Shown in pieces: positions 18,162 through 29,000 of a stretch of 64,000 nucleotides of DNA. Position numbers and translations under genes: made by a program. Numbering within the stretch: the stretch's first letter is position 1; each line of letters begins with the position of its first letter. The stretch is from Christiangramia forsetii KT0803 (GTDB taxonomy: Bacteria; Bacteroidota; Bacteroidia; Flavobacteriales; Flavobacteriaceae): NCBI RefSeq assembly GCF_000060345.1, contig NC_008571.1, positions 434,001 through 498,000 on the forward strand, written 5' to 3'. The notes beneath the pieces were generated by a model. The model saw only the letters and a program-made list of their open reading frames with translations, ran no database searches and was not told the origin of the DNA.

Positions 18162-19511
18162 ATGAAAATAATTATCGCCGGAGCAGGTGAAGTAGGATTT
18201 CATTTAGCTAAATTACTTTCCTTTGAATCTCAGGATATCACGCTAATTGACCCCAATAGAGACAATCTTGCTTATGCAGATACTCATTTGGATATTAGAA
18301 CTATAAAAGGTGATGCGAGTTCTATTAAAATTCTCAAAGATGCTCAGGTAAAACGTACTGATATGGTGATTAGTGTTACCTCAAGTGAGGCTACTAATAT
18401 TACCGTTTGTGTGTTGGCTAAACAGCTAGGAGCAAAAAGAACAATTGCCAGAATTTCTAATACAGAATTCCTTGAAAATCAGGACGAATTAGGCTTTACA
18501 AGATTTGGAATAGATGAATTGATTTCGCCGGAAGCTCTTGCTTCTCGAGAAATAGAATTATTGCTGAACCAATCCGCGTTTAATGATAGCTATGAATTTG
18601 AAGAAGGAGCTTTAACCATGATAGGAGTAAGTTTGTCCAGAACAGCTACTTTTGTTGGTAAAACTGTTAAAGAAGCAGCAAAAATTTTTCCCGAATTAAA
18701 CTTTGTGCCAATTGCCATTCAAAGATTTGGAACACAATATACACTCATTCCTAGAGGTGATACTCAGTTCAAGGATGGAGATCAGGTTTATTTTATTACC
18801 TTAAAAAATGGTGTTGAGGAGCTTTACAAACTAACGGGTAAAGTAAAACAAGAGATCAAAAACGTAATGGTGTTGGGCGGAAGTAAAATAGGTAGGAAAA
18901 CCGCCCGTGATTTATGTCGAAATAATTTTAAAGTTAAGCTGGTAGAAAAGGATAGAGATAAAGCTTATGAACTTGCAGATGAACTTCCCGAAACCCTAAT
19001 CATTAATGGAGATGGCAGGAATGTAGAGTTACTCGAGGAAGAAAACATCTACGACATGGATGCTTTTATCGCTGTGACAGGAAATTCTGAAACAAATATT
19101 ATGTCCTGTCTGGTGGCGAAATCTAAAAGCGTTAAGAAAACAATTTCTTTGGTTGAGAATATGGATTATTTTCAATTAAGTCATTCAATTGGAATTGATA
19201 CCTTAATTAATAAAAAGCTATTAGCAGCAAATAATATTTTCCGTTTTGTTAGAAAAGGAGAAGTGGTAGCTATGACCAAATTAAATAACATGAATGCCGA
19301 ATTGCTGGAATTCATAGTTAAACCAAAATCTCAGGTGAGCAACAAAAAGATCAAAGACCTGGATTTCCCAAGATCAGCGATTATTGGTGGTATAATCAGA
19401 GATGGACATGGTCTTATTGCCTTAGGTGATTTTCTAATCAAACCAGGCGATAGGATAGTAGTATGTTGCCTTCCTCGTTCCATCAATAAAGTCGAAAAAC
19501 TCTTTTTGTAA
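18162..19511 (+). CDS. trkA: Trk potassium uptake regulatory subunit TrkA
   Basis: 449 residues with the full two-fold architecture: RCK-N (IIAGAGEVGFHLAKLL, NAD-binding), RCK-C, then a second RCK-N (VMVLGGSKIGRKTARDL, about 230-246) and RCK-C. It is a cytoplasmic ring that binds NAD(H) and gates the TrkH channel. The stop codon TAA overlaps the trkH ATG (TAATG at 19509-19513), so the two are translationally coupled. Confidence 0.96.
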   Translation: MKIIIAGAGEVGFHLAKLLSFESQDITLIDPNRDNLAYADTHLDIRTIKGDASSIKILKDAQVKRTDMVISVTSSEATNITVCVLAKQLGAKRTIARISNTEFLENQDELGFTRFGIDELISPEALASREIELLLNQSAFNDSYEFEEGALTMIGVSLSRTATFVGKTVKEAAKIFPELNFVPIAIQRFGTQYTLIPRGDTQFKDGDQVYFITLKNGVEELYKLTGKVKQEIKNVMVLGGSKIGRKTARDLCRNNFKVKLVEKDRDKAYELADELPETLIINGDGRNVELLEEENIYDMDAFIAVTGNSETNIMSCLVAKSKSVKKTISLVENMDYFQLSHSIGIDTLINKKLLAANNIFRFVRKGEVVAMTKLNNMNAELLEFIVKPKSQVSNKKIKDLDFPRSAIIGGIIRDGHGLIALGDFLIKPGDRIVVCCLPRSINKVEKLFL

Positions 19512-21007
19512 TGCCCAGACTGAATTATAAAATAATTCTTCATGTAATGGGATTATTGCTGCTATGTAATGGCGGCTTTATGCTTTTGGCAACATTAGTA
19601 AGTTGGTTTTATCGGGATGGAGTAACCCTCGAAATTTCTACCGCAGCGTTAATAACTTTATTTATAGGTACTCTGTTGATGTTTACTACCAGAGGGCATA
19701 GTAAAGAAGTGAAAAAACGGGAAGGTTATATTATTGTAACTTTTGGGTGGATATTTATGGCACTAAGCGGATCTCTTCCCTATTTGATAAGTGAGTCTAT
19801 ACCCGGTTTTACAAATGCTTTTTTCGAAACAATGTCCGGGTATACTACTACCGGTGCTTCTATATTAAATGATATTGAGGCTATTCCCAAGGGAATTTTA
19901 TTTTGGCGAAGTCTGACTCACTGGATCGGGGGAATGGGGATTATCGTTTTGGCGATCGCTATTCTGCCATTATTGGGAATAGGGGGGATGCAGTTATTTA
20001 CTGCAGAGTCTCCTGGTCCAAGTGCAGATAAGTTAAAACCCAGGATTACAGATACAGCGAAAAGGCTTTGGCTAATTTATGTGTCTTATACCGTAGCTGA
20101 AACAATTTTGTTGTGGGCCGCAGGGATGACATTTTTTGATGCTATAAATCATGCATTTAGTACACTTTCTACGGGAGGTTTTTCCACCAAGAATGCGAGT
20201 CTGGCGTACTGGAATGATAATCCTTTAATTCAGTATATCATTATATTATTTATGCTCCTGGCAGGGAGTAATTTTGTTTTAAGTTATTTTGCCTTTAAAG
20301 GAAGGATTAGTAAGGTGTTACATGATGATGAATTTAAATGGTATATATATTTTATTGCCGGTTTTACAGCAATTTCCGCACTAATTGTATATTTTCAAGC
20401 AGATGTAAGTATCTCTTCTATAGATCATCCTATGGTTTGGGGGGCAGGAGAGAGTGCATTTAGGCATTCTTTATTTCAGGTTTTAACGGTGATTACTACT
20501 ACAGGATTTGTCTCTGCCGATTATACTATGTGGACGCCATTTTTAACAATATTATACTTCGGACTATTTTTTCTAGGCGGTTCTGCCGGTTCAACTGCCG
20601 GAGGTGTGAAAGTGATGCGTCATATCATTATGATTAAAAATGGGATTATAGAATTTAAGCGAACGCTTCATCCAAATGCAATATTACCGGTAAGATTTAA
20701 CGGAAAATCTATTAGCAAAGAAATTGTATTTAATATTCTGGGATTCTTTATTCTTTATATGCTGTCTTTTATTATAGGTGCGGTAGTTCTTGCTTCTTTA
20801 GGTTTAGATTTTGAAACAGCCATTGGTGGAGCGGCTTCTTCTCTGGGTAATATTGGTCCGGCATTTGGCGGATTAAGCCCAGTTAATAATTTTGACATGC
20901 TTCCGGATTTTGGGAAATGGTGGACTGCGTTCTTAATGCTTATAGGAAGATTGGAATTGTTTACTGTTCTAATAATTCTTACTCCTTTTTTCTGGAGAAA
21001 TAGATAA
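19511..21007 (+). CDS. trkH: Trk potassium uptake membrane subunit TrkH
   Basis: 498 residues with about ten hydrophobic helices arranged as four M1-P-M2 repeats. Selectivity-filter-type loops after the pore helices are visible (SGYTTTGASIL, STLSTGGFSTKN, TTTGFVSADY, SSLGNIGPAFGG), and GSAGSTAGGVKVMR is the gating-loop region. It conducts K+ across the inner membrane. It shares its first base with the trkA stop codon, and a hairpin terminator follows directly. Confidence 0.96.
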   Translation: MPRLNYKIILHVMGLLLLCNGGFMLLATLVSWFYRDGVTLEISTAALITLFIGTLLMFTTRGHSKEVKKREGYIIVTFGWIFMALSGSLPYLISESIPGFTNAFFETMSGYTTTGASILNDIEAIPKGILFWRSLTHWIGGMGIIVLAIAILPLLGIGGMQLFTAESPGPSADKLKPRITDTAKRLWLIYVSYTVAETILLWAAGMTFFDAINHAFSTLSTGGFSTKNASLAYWNDNPLIQYIIILFMLLAGSNFVLSYFAFKGRISKVLHDDEFKWYIYFIAGFTAISALIVYFQADVSISSIDHPMVWGAGESAFRHSLFQVLTVITTTGFVSADYTMWTPFLTILYFGLFFLGGSAGSTAGGVKVMRHIIMIKNGIIEFKRTLHPNAILPVRFNGKSISKEIVFNILGFFILYMLSFIIGAVVLASLGLDFETAIGGAASSLGNIGPAFGGLSPVNNFDMLPDFGKWWTAFLMLIGRLELFTVLIILTPFFWRNR

Positions 21008-21008
21008 A

Positions 21009-21032
21009 AAAAACCGGTGTAAACCGGTTTTT
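21009..21032. terminator. Bidirectional terminator between trkH and the aminotransferase gene
   Basis: A perfect 9-bp stem AAAAACCGG (21009-21017) / CCGGTTTTT (21024-21032) with a 6-nt loop, placed between convergent genes. Confidence 0.88.
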
Positions 21033-21067
21033 AATTTCAATTCTATAGATAAAAAATCAATAACTTA

Positions 21068-22255
21068 TTAGCTAAGCGCTTTTTTGATTCTGGATAAAGC
21101 TTCTTTAATTTGATCTTCACTAGCGGCATAAGAAATTCTTATACATTCAGGACTGCCAAATGCATCTCCCGTTACAGTGGCAACATTCGCTTCTTCAAGG
21201 AGAAAAAGACTAAAATCGGTTGCATTTGAAATTTTATGTCCCTTGATCGTTTTTCCGAAGAAAGAAGAAACGTTTGGAAAGACATAAAAAGCACCTTCAG
21301 GCTCTGTGGTTACAAAACCTTTTATTTCATTTAGTAAATCAATGATCAGTTTTCTTCGGCCTTTAAAAGTATCGATCATATGACTGATCTTACTTACAGG
21401 AGCTTCCAAAGCCGTAATTACAGCACGTTGTGCTATACAATTAGCCCCGCTGGTAATTTGTCCCTGCATCTTATTGCAGGCTCTGGCAATATATGACGGC
21501 GCACCAATATAGCCGATTCTCCAACCTGTCATGGCGAAAGCTTTTGAAACTCCATTCACGGTGACAGTTCTGTCATACATATCTTCGAATCCGGCCATAG
21601 AAGCATGATCTCCTACAAAATTAATATGCTCATATATTTCATCGCTTACTATAATAATGTCGGGATATTTCTTTAGAACATCAGCCAATGCCCTAAGCTC
21701 TTCTTTACTATAAACCATCCCGCTTGGATTGCAGGGTGAGCTATACCAGATCATTTTAGTTTTTGGTGTGATGGACGCTTCAAGTTGTTCAGGAGTAATT
21801 TTAAAATCTGTTTCTACGGAAGTTGGAACCTCCACAGGAACACCTTCGGCTAACTTTACAATTTCAGCGTAACTAACCCAGTAAGGGCAGGGTAGAAGTA
21901 CTTCATCACCGGGATTAAGCACAACCATTGCTACATTCGCCAGAGATTGCTTGGCTCCTGTTGAAACTACAATCTGTGATCTATCATAGGTTAGGTTATT
22001 ATCTCTTTTGAATTTATTAATGACAGCATCTTTTAATTCTACATATCCGTCAACCGGGGTATAAGAATTGTAATTTTCATTAATAGCTTGAATGGCAGCT
22101 TCTTTTATGAAGTCTGGAGTGTTGAAATCTGGTTCCCCAAGACTGAGGCCAATAATGTCTTTTCCTTCCGCTTTTAATTCACGCGCCTTCGCAGCCATTG
22201 CGAGGGTTTGAGAGGTTGCCATTGAGTTAATGCGATCTGATAATTTTTCTTGCAT
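21068..22255 (-). CDS. aspC: Pyridoxal-phosphate aspartate aminotransferase, class I
   Basis: 395 residues from the ATG at 22255 (MQEKLSDRINSM); the longer reading would add 25 residues not expected in the family. Fold type I aminotransferase with SLGEPDFNTP, STGAKQSLANV, the substrate-contacting NPSGMVYSKEEL, IVSDEIYEHI with the PLP-binding Asp and Tyr, the Schiff-base lysine in NGVSKAFAMTGWRIGY, and the carboxylate-binding Arg near the end (CIRISYA). It should interconvert aspartate and oxaloacetate with 2-oxoglutarate; in this subgroup other substrates such as prephenate cannot be excluded. A -7 box lies about 75 bp upstream. Confidence 0.92.
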   Translation of the reverse strand: MQEKLSDRINSMATSQTLAMAAKARELKAEGKDIIGLSLGEPDFNTPDFIKEAAIQAINENYNSYTPVDGYVELKDAVINKFKRDNNLTYDRSQIVVSTGAKQSLANVAMVVLNPGDEVLLPCPYWVSYAEIVKLAEGVPVEVPTSVETDFKITPEQLEASITPKTKMIWYSSPCNPSGMVYSKEELRALADVLKKYPDIIIVSDEIYEHINFVGDHASMAGFEDMYDRTVTVNGVSKAFAMTGWRIGYIGAPSYIARACNKMQGQITSGANCIAQRAVITALEAPVSKISHMIDTFKGRRKLIIDLLNEIKGFVTTEPEGAFYVFPNVSSFFGKTIKGHKISNATDFSLFLLEEANVATVTGDAFGSPECIRISYAASEDQIKEALSRIKKALS

Positions 22256-22327
22256 GATGTTAATTTTTTTAATTCCTAATGCAACAGTTTTTTTGCGCGT
22301 GTTTCTCAGATATTTAGAGATAAGTTT

Positions 22328-22335
22328 CAAAGTTA
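22328..22335 (-). promoter_or_regulatory. Putative -7 box for the aminotransferase gene
   Basis: TAACTTTG on the minus strand, an exact TAnnTTTG match, giving a leader of about 65 nt before the ATG at 22255. Confidence 0.45.
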
Positions 22336-22391
22336 AAATTTTATAAACTCCATCTATCCGATTTTGAAAAAAAATAGCAATAAAAAATAAT

Positions 22392-22399
22392 TACTTTTG
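22392..22399 (+). promoter_or_regulatory. Putative -7 box for rsmG
   Basis: TACTTTTG, an exact TAnnTTTG match, only 11 bp before the rsmG TTG start. A TTTTG at 22362-22366 could be the -33 element, though the 25-bp spacer is slightly long. Confidence 0.5.
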
Positions 22400-22410
22400 C
22401 AGAAAATATT

Positions 22411-23046
22411 TTGACTTTGGAATTACTTAAAAAATACTTTCCGGCATTAACCGACGATCAAATTTCAAAATTTGAAAAATTAGAGGAATTATATAAAGAC
22501 TGGAATTTAAAGATCAATGTGGTTTCCAGAAAAGATATTGATGAACTTTACCTTAGGCATATTTTGCATTCTTTAGGAATTGTGAAGGTTCAAAGCTTTA
22601 ATCCCGGTTCAAAAATCCTGGATGTAGGTACAGGTGGTGGTTTTCCTGGAATTCCGCTGGCGATAATGCATCCCGAAAGTGCTTTTCACCTGGTAGATTC
22701 TATTGGTAAAAAGATTAAGGTAGTAGATGAAGTTTCTGAAGGATTGGGCTTAGAAAATGTCACATCTTTCAATCAAAGAGTGGAAGAGCTGAATGGGAAT
22801 TATGATTTTATTGTTAGTAGAGCGGTTGCAGTGATGCCAACCTTTGTGAGGTGGGTTAAAGGGAAGATTGCCAAAGAGAATGTACATGAGAGGAAAAATG
22901 GTATTCTATATTTAAAAGGAGGAGATTTATCTGACGAACTCAAAGATTATCGCACAGCAAAGATCTTTGAGCTTTCAGATTATTTTGAGGAAGACTTTTT
23001 TCAGACAAAAAAGGTAGTTTATCTCCCGATGAAATATAAAGGTTAG
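22411..23046 (+). CDS. rsmG: 16S rRNA (guanine-527 N7) methyltransferase RsmG
   Basis: 211 residues starting at TTG 22411, because the family N-terminus (LLKKYFPALTDDQISKFEKL) begins right there. Signatures: LYKDWNLKINVVSRKD, the SAM-binding ILDVGTGGGFPGIPLAI, SIGKKIKVV, FIVSRAVAVM. It makes m7G527 in 16S rRNA, the modification whose loss gives low-level streptomycin resistance. With the -7 box 11 bp upstream the mRNA would be nearly leaderless. It meets the giant gene on the other strand with a 1-bp gap and no terminator between them. Confidence 0.95.
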   Translation: MTLELLKKYFPALTDDQISKFEKLEELYKDWNLKINVVSRKDIDELYLRHILHSLGIVKVQSFNPGSKILDVGTGGGFPGIPLAIMHPESAFHLVDSIGKKIKVVDEVSEGLGLENVTSFNQRVEELNGNYDFIVSRAVAVMPTFVRWVKGKIAKENVHERKNGILYLKGGDLSDELKDYRTAKIFELSDYFEEDFFQTKKVVYLPMKYKG

Positions 23047-23047
23047 C

Positions 23048-26000
23048 CTAATTGCTGATAATTACTTTCCTGGAGTAGGATTCTTCACCTGAATACATTT
23101 TGACTATATATACTGCAGAACTTAGCTTTCTGTCTATACTTAACATAATTGACTCTTCTGTAGGTACCTCTTGGAAGGTTTTTATCAATTGTCCCGAAAT
23201 GCTAAATAGCTCAACACGATCTACATTCATAAGATCTGGATTAAGAACCGCAATTTCATCTGTATCTCTTATATATCGTAAATCTATCAACGGCAGCTCG
23301 TCAAGCTCCTCTGGTTTCTCGTCAACAATGTCTTCTTCTTCTTCTTCTTCTTCTTCTTCTTCCGTTTGTGGTTCTTTAAAAACTATTTCATAACGATCAT
23401 TAAAATATCCTAATTCTTCAGCAGTTGCTTTATAGTCGTCTTTAGTTAAATTAAAATAGGTATCGTTGGACTTGTCTTTCAAGTAAACGTTGAATTCCAT
23501 TTTGATGTTTTCCAGTTCATCTATTTTGATGGTATACTCACCTTCTTCGGAAATCTTTATTCCAATTGGCAAAACCTGATCAAGATTGAAATCTGGTACA
23601 GCTTGAATTACAAATTCAGTTTCATCAATCATCCAGTACATATCCTCTACGTTATTCTCAATTAGAGGAGCGTCATATCCTAAATCGAAACCACCAGAAG
23701 AATTTTCATCTGCCGTAACTAGAATTTGTCTATGATATCCTTTTGGAGACTCAAATTTTAATCTAATTTTAAACCTATTATCTTTAGTGTACTTATTAGA
23801 TACGTCTTTCTTCCCTGTCTTTTCCTGGGAATGGAATTGAGAATCATCAGTAGATTCGGGAACGAATGCTCTATATCGGTTTCTATAAGTGATTTGTGTA
23901 GGATTTGAAACTCCGGTAGAACTTATAAAGAATGCTTGTCCAACGGGAATATATTTTCCGGGAGGATCTTTTTTACTAATATCACCATTAGGATTTATTC
24001 GGGAATCGACTGAAGATGCAGATGCGATTCCTCCAGATAAATTATAAACAGCATAGCCGCCTACATACTCTTCTAATATATGAGAATTAACTGGCCCAAA
24101 ATGATCCCAGAAATATAAACTTCCATTAAAACCACCAAGATTTTCCCCTATGAACATCGAAGCATCAATAGCTGAAGGATATGGGTTCCCTGTAAGTAGG
24201 TTTTGATCTATACCACCTATAGAAACACTAATATCTCCATTATTAGGTTTACCTCTGAATGTGTAATTTTGCTTGTTGGTTACCGGCACATATCCTGTGG
24301 TACCTTTCATACTATAACCAATACCAGGTTCCAATAATTCTGTTTCACCAAATTGGTGCCATTCACTGTAATCGTTAGCATTTCCTTTGAATGTGTAAAG
24401 CCAGTAGGAACTTATTCGTTTGTTACCCGAATAGTTGCCATCTGCCCAGTGAAATTGATAATCAAAAACAAGTGATTTTGGTGTATTAGGATTGGTCCCA
24501 TCCAGTAGAATATTCTTTATAACATAACCTGAGTTATTTCCCGAGCCGGTAAGCGAAACCGGAGAGGTCCAATAATTATAATTAAAACTATTTGCTGTTC
24601 CCTGTTGATCCCTATCCAGGTACCCCGTACTGGAATTTGCCAGTATACTACCTTCAGGTTGTACAAGCTGTGATTCTCCATTCAAATCTATAACCCCATT
24701 TAATTGTAAATAGTGACTAAGATAAATCTCGTTTCCAGTCTGTTGATTCACAGATCCTTCCATATTTAATTTGCTGGCACTACCTGCATTCGATATTAAT
24801 CCTAAGAGTTTAATATCTTTATAACTGGAATTTAGTGTATGAGAGTTGATCGCAATATTCCAGTTTATAGTGTCATTGTTAATTCCCCTGGCATTGGGCA
24901 CATCCCAAACAGTTGGTCTTAGCCAGGAAGATTTTTCTCTCCATGATCCATTTTTTGAAGATATATAAGGCAAAGGTGCTGTGTTTTGCTGAGTAGTCTG
25001 AATATTAATAAGCTTTCCGTTAATCTTATTAGTTGCTATGTCAAAGGTTACTCCATTAGAAATTTCTGCCGGTAAAAGTCTGTAATAACCTAGTAAATCT
25101 GTCCAAGACAGGCTAGTAGCATCTATAGGTATAATTTCTCCTCTTACCTTGCCACTATTAGATACTATCCTTTGATTCATCAATAACCTGATATTTTCAA
25201 CATCTAAAGATTTGGACCATATTCTCACTTCTTCCATCCATCCGTGAAAAAGGTTTTTAGGATTATAGGGAGCAGTTGAATCATAGAGAGCTCCTAAAAG
25301 AAATGGAGCTGATGTAGAACTGGTACTCGAAGCGGTTTTAGATCCAAGAAGTATTCCGTCTACATATAATTTGGCCGTTGACCCGTCAAAAGACACCGCT
25401 AAATGATACCAGCGATCTGTCTTAATAGAGTGAGTGGTAAAGCTTGAGACCCCAAGCCCTTTGAAATTTGGAACTCCATTGCTCATAATAAGCTCAAACC
25501 CACCAGCAGGGTTCGCAAAATCTTTTTTGGATAGAACAGTTCTGGTTCCATCTATAGACTTTGGTTTAATCCAGGCTTCCACCGTAAACACACCTCCGGT
25601 AAATCCATAATTATTTCCAAAATTCACGTGATCATCCACACCATCAAAATCCAGCGTGCTGCAATTTGTGAAAGTAATTTTTGCATCATCAGATTTACCA
25701 CAATCTAAGCTCCATCTTAGAGTATAGGTTCCCTGGTTTCCATTGAAAACGGTATTAGGAATTGTGGCATCAGCAAAACTTCCCCCGGCTGGACCGTTAA
25801 CGATGGTCCATGCCCCAGGAACTGGTTCGTCATTTTCATCGAGATTTACTTCTGCGTTCAACTGCGTAGAGCTAAAGCCACATCCTAGAACTTGATCTGG
25901 ACCAGCATTTGCAAGTAATTCTTCAGGTTGTTCAATGGTAAGAGTGGTTGAAATTTCACATCCGTTGGCATCTATGACTCTAACTGCATAATCTCCTGCA

Positions 26001-29000
26001 GCAAGGTTTGAAACTGTGGAGCCTGTCTGTCCATTATCCCACACAAAAATATAAGGATCGCCAGATGAATTAGGAGTTCCTCCATTCGCAGAAACTGTAG
26101 CACTTCCACCGGTCCCACCAAAACATACCACGTCCTCTTGTGTATCTATATTTAATGTTAGAGGATTAGCAGGTTGCTCAATTTCGATATCCCTGGTAGT
26201 AAAGATGTTTTCTCCATCTGATATATTGACTTTATATGCTCCACCCACAAGTTCATTAAATACATTAGAAGTCTGAGGTCCTAAAACCACCGTGCCATTT
26301 ATAGCAGAAATAAGTTCATAAGTATAATTTCCTGTACCACCAGATGCACGTACATTAATACTCCCATTATTGGATCCATTACATAAGAGTTCATTTGGGA
26401 AAGCTACTCCAAACAGTGGAGAACTAACGGTAGCCTCATTATTGGTAGAAAAACATTTAGGGTTATTTCCATTTCCCTGTGTGGTACCACAAGTTCTATT
26501 TTTATTATTTTGAAAAGTTAAGTAGATACCTTCCACTTTTACTAAATCCCCGCATTCGTAATCAATAGAAAAGGTTTGCGCAATTTTTGGAATATCATCT
26601 TTGTTAAAGAAACAGTCTGTAACTTTATAATTGCTTATTTCTCCTGTTTCAATATCCTCAACAGAATATATTAATTCTATTTGAAGCGAATATCTTGTGG
26701 CATTCGTAGGGAAATTAATGTAAATAAATTTTTCGTCAACAGAGCTGCAATTTGATGAGGTAATTTCGTTTTCCTGACTATCACCTATAAAATAGTTTTC
26801 CAATCCCAAATCATTCGAACCGCAATCATCGGCAAAACATCCACCTACATATTGTATAATGCGCTGTTCAAAAGTTCTTCCTTTTGAGTCGGTTACAGTT
26901 AATATAATAAGCTTATCTCCAATATTGCCATAAGTAACATCAATGGGATCTGCACCAGAGCCGGTGCCAGGATTGGCATTTTCTCCAAAATCCCAGGAAT
27001 AACTATAAGGAGCAGTCCCGCCAATTGCAGTTCCATTTTCCACAGAAAAGGTAGATGTTCTAATTAATTCTCCCTCATTACAAAGTGAAATAGGAACTAT
27101 ATTAGCCGCAAGCGTATCTACCACTTCTACCTCGCCACTTGTTTTACAGCCATTAGCATCGGTTACTATTACAGTATATATACCTGCTGGTAGCTCTCGT
27201 GCAGTTTGATCTGTTTGATTAATATCATTTGGGCCGCCGCCCCACTCAAAAGTATAATTTGGTGATCCACCTGTTACTTGTACGGTAGCACTTCCCGTAG
27301 CAGATCCAAATGAAGTAGTTTCTGTAGTTAAAAATCCGGTAATTTTAAGTTCGGTGGGTTGAGATACTGTTACCGCTCTATCCTTGGAGCAGCCATTTTC
27401 ATCAGTAATTGTTACCGTATGTGTACCGGGTGCAAGATCGGTAGCGGTTTGTGAGGTTTGACCATTTTCCCAAAGATAAGCGTAGGCACCGGTACCTCCT
27501 TGAGCGCTTACTGTCGCCGTTCCATTATTTTCTCCCAAACATCCAGAAGTTGTAATGACATCGGTTATTTCAATAAACGTGTCTGGTTCATTAATAATTA
27601 CAGATATAGGTTCTGATTCACATCCATTAGCGTCTGTAACTGTGACAGTATAAGTCCCAGCAGGCAGATCTGTTTTTTTAGTGCCTGGACCCAAAGTTCC
27701 CCAGTCGTAGGTGAGCGGGGCAACGCCACCTGTTGCAGTTGCTTGAACTTCCCCGGTTGCTAGACCGTTACATAATACATCAGTTTTAGTGGTCTGAACA
27801 ACAACAGGATCAATTATAATATTTTGGGTGGTAGAAGAGGAGTTACCAGCATTATCTGTAAATGTCCAGTTAATGGTGTAAGTTCCAGCATTTGAATAGG
27901 TAAGTGCGTCTGTAGTTGTAGCGGTTACCTCTCCAGTGCAATTATCTATGGCAATAGGAGCCTCTACTGTATATGAACAACCCCAGGTTATATCTTCCAA
28001 ATTAGGAATTTCCGGAGACTCATTATCTTCAACGGTTACAAGCTGATTTACACTATCGGCAATATTTCCGTTAGCGTCCGCTACGTTCCAAGTGATTGTG
28101 GTAGTTCCTACAGGATAGGGTTCGTCCAGACCCAGACCATCAGATCTGCTGCCAACAGGTGATCCAACATTACAATTATCAGTAGCCGTAGCTGGAGCTA
28201 TAGACAAACCAGCTTCACAAATCCCTGTATTATTGGTAGCATCAATATCAGTTCCAACAGTGATCATTGGTTTTGTAGTATCGGAAATTATTACAGTTTG
28301 AGTAGTTGTAGCTGTATTTCCAGCATCATCTGTTACCGTCCAGGTTACAGTGGTTTCTCCTAACGGAAAATCTGCAGGAGCATCGTTGGTTACTGAAGCT
28401 ACTCCACAATTATCAGCGGTAGCAGGTGTTCCTAAAGTGACACTAGAGGCATTACAATCGTTTGAATCGGTATTTGCCTGAACATTTGCAGGAGCTGTAA
28501 TGATTGGGTGTGTATTATCTGCTACAATTACTTTTTGAATAGTTGTAGCTGTATTTCCAGCATCATCTGTTACCGTCCAGGTTACAGTGGTTTCCCCTAA
28601 TGGAAAATCTGCAGGAGCATCGTTGGTTATTGAAGCTACTCCACAATTATCAGCGGTAGCAGGTGCTCCTAAAGTGACACTAGAGGCATTGCAATCGTTT
28701 GAATCGGTATCTGCCTGAATATTTGCAGGAGCTGTAATGGTTGGGTTTGTATTATCTGCTACAATTACTTTTTGAGTAGCTGTAGCTGTATTTCCAGCAT
28801 CGTCTGTTACTGTCCAGGTTACAGTGGTTTCCCCTAATGGAAAATCTGCAGGAGCATCGTTAGTTACTGAAGCTGCTCCACAATTATCAGCGGTAGCAGG
28901 TGTTCCAAGAGTGACATTGGAAGCATTGCAATCGTTTGAATCGGCATCTGCCTGAATATTTGCAGGAGCATTTATTGACGGGGAAATATTATCTACTACG

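Noticed and set aside
23100-23393. Plus-strand 97-residue frame with a poly-Ser run
   Set aside because: It is the antisense reading of the GAA microsatellite in the giant surface gene.
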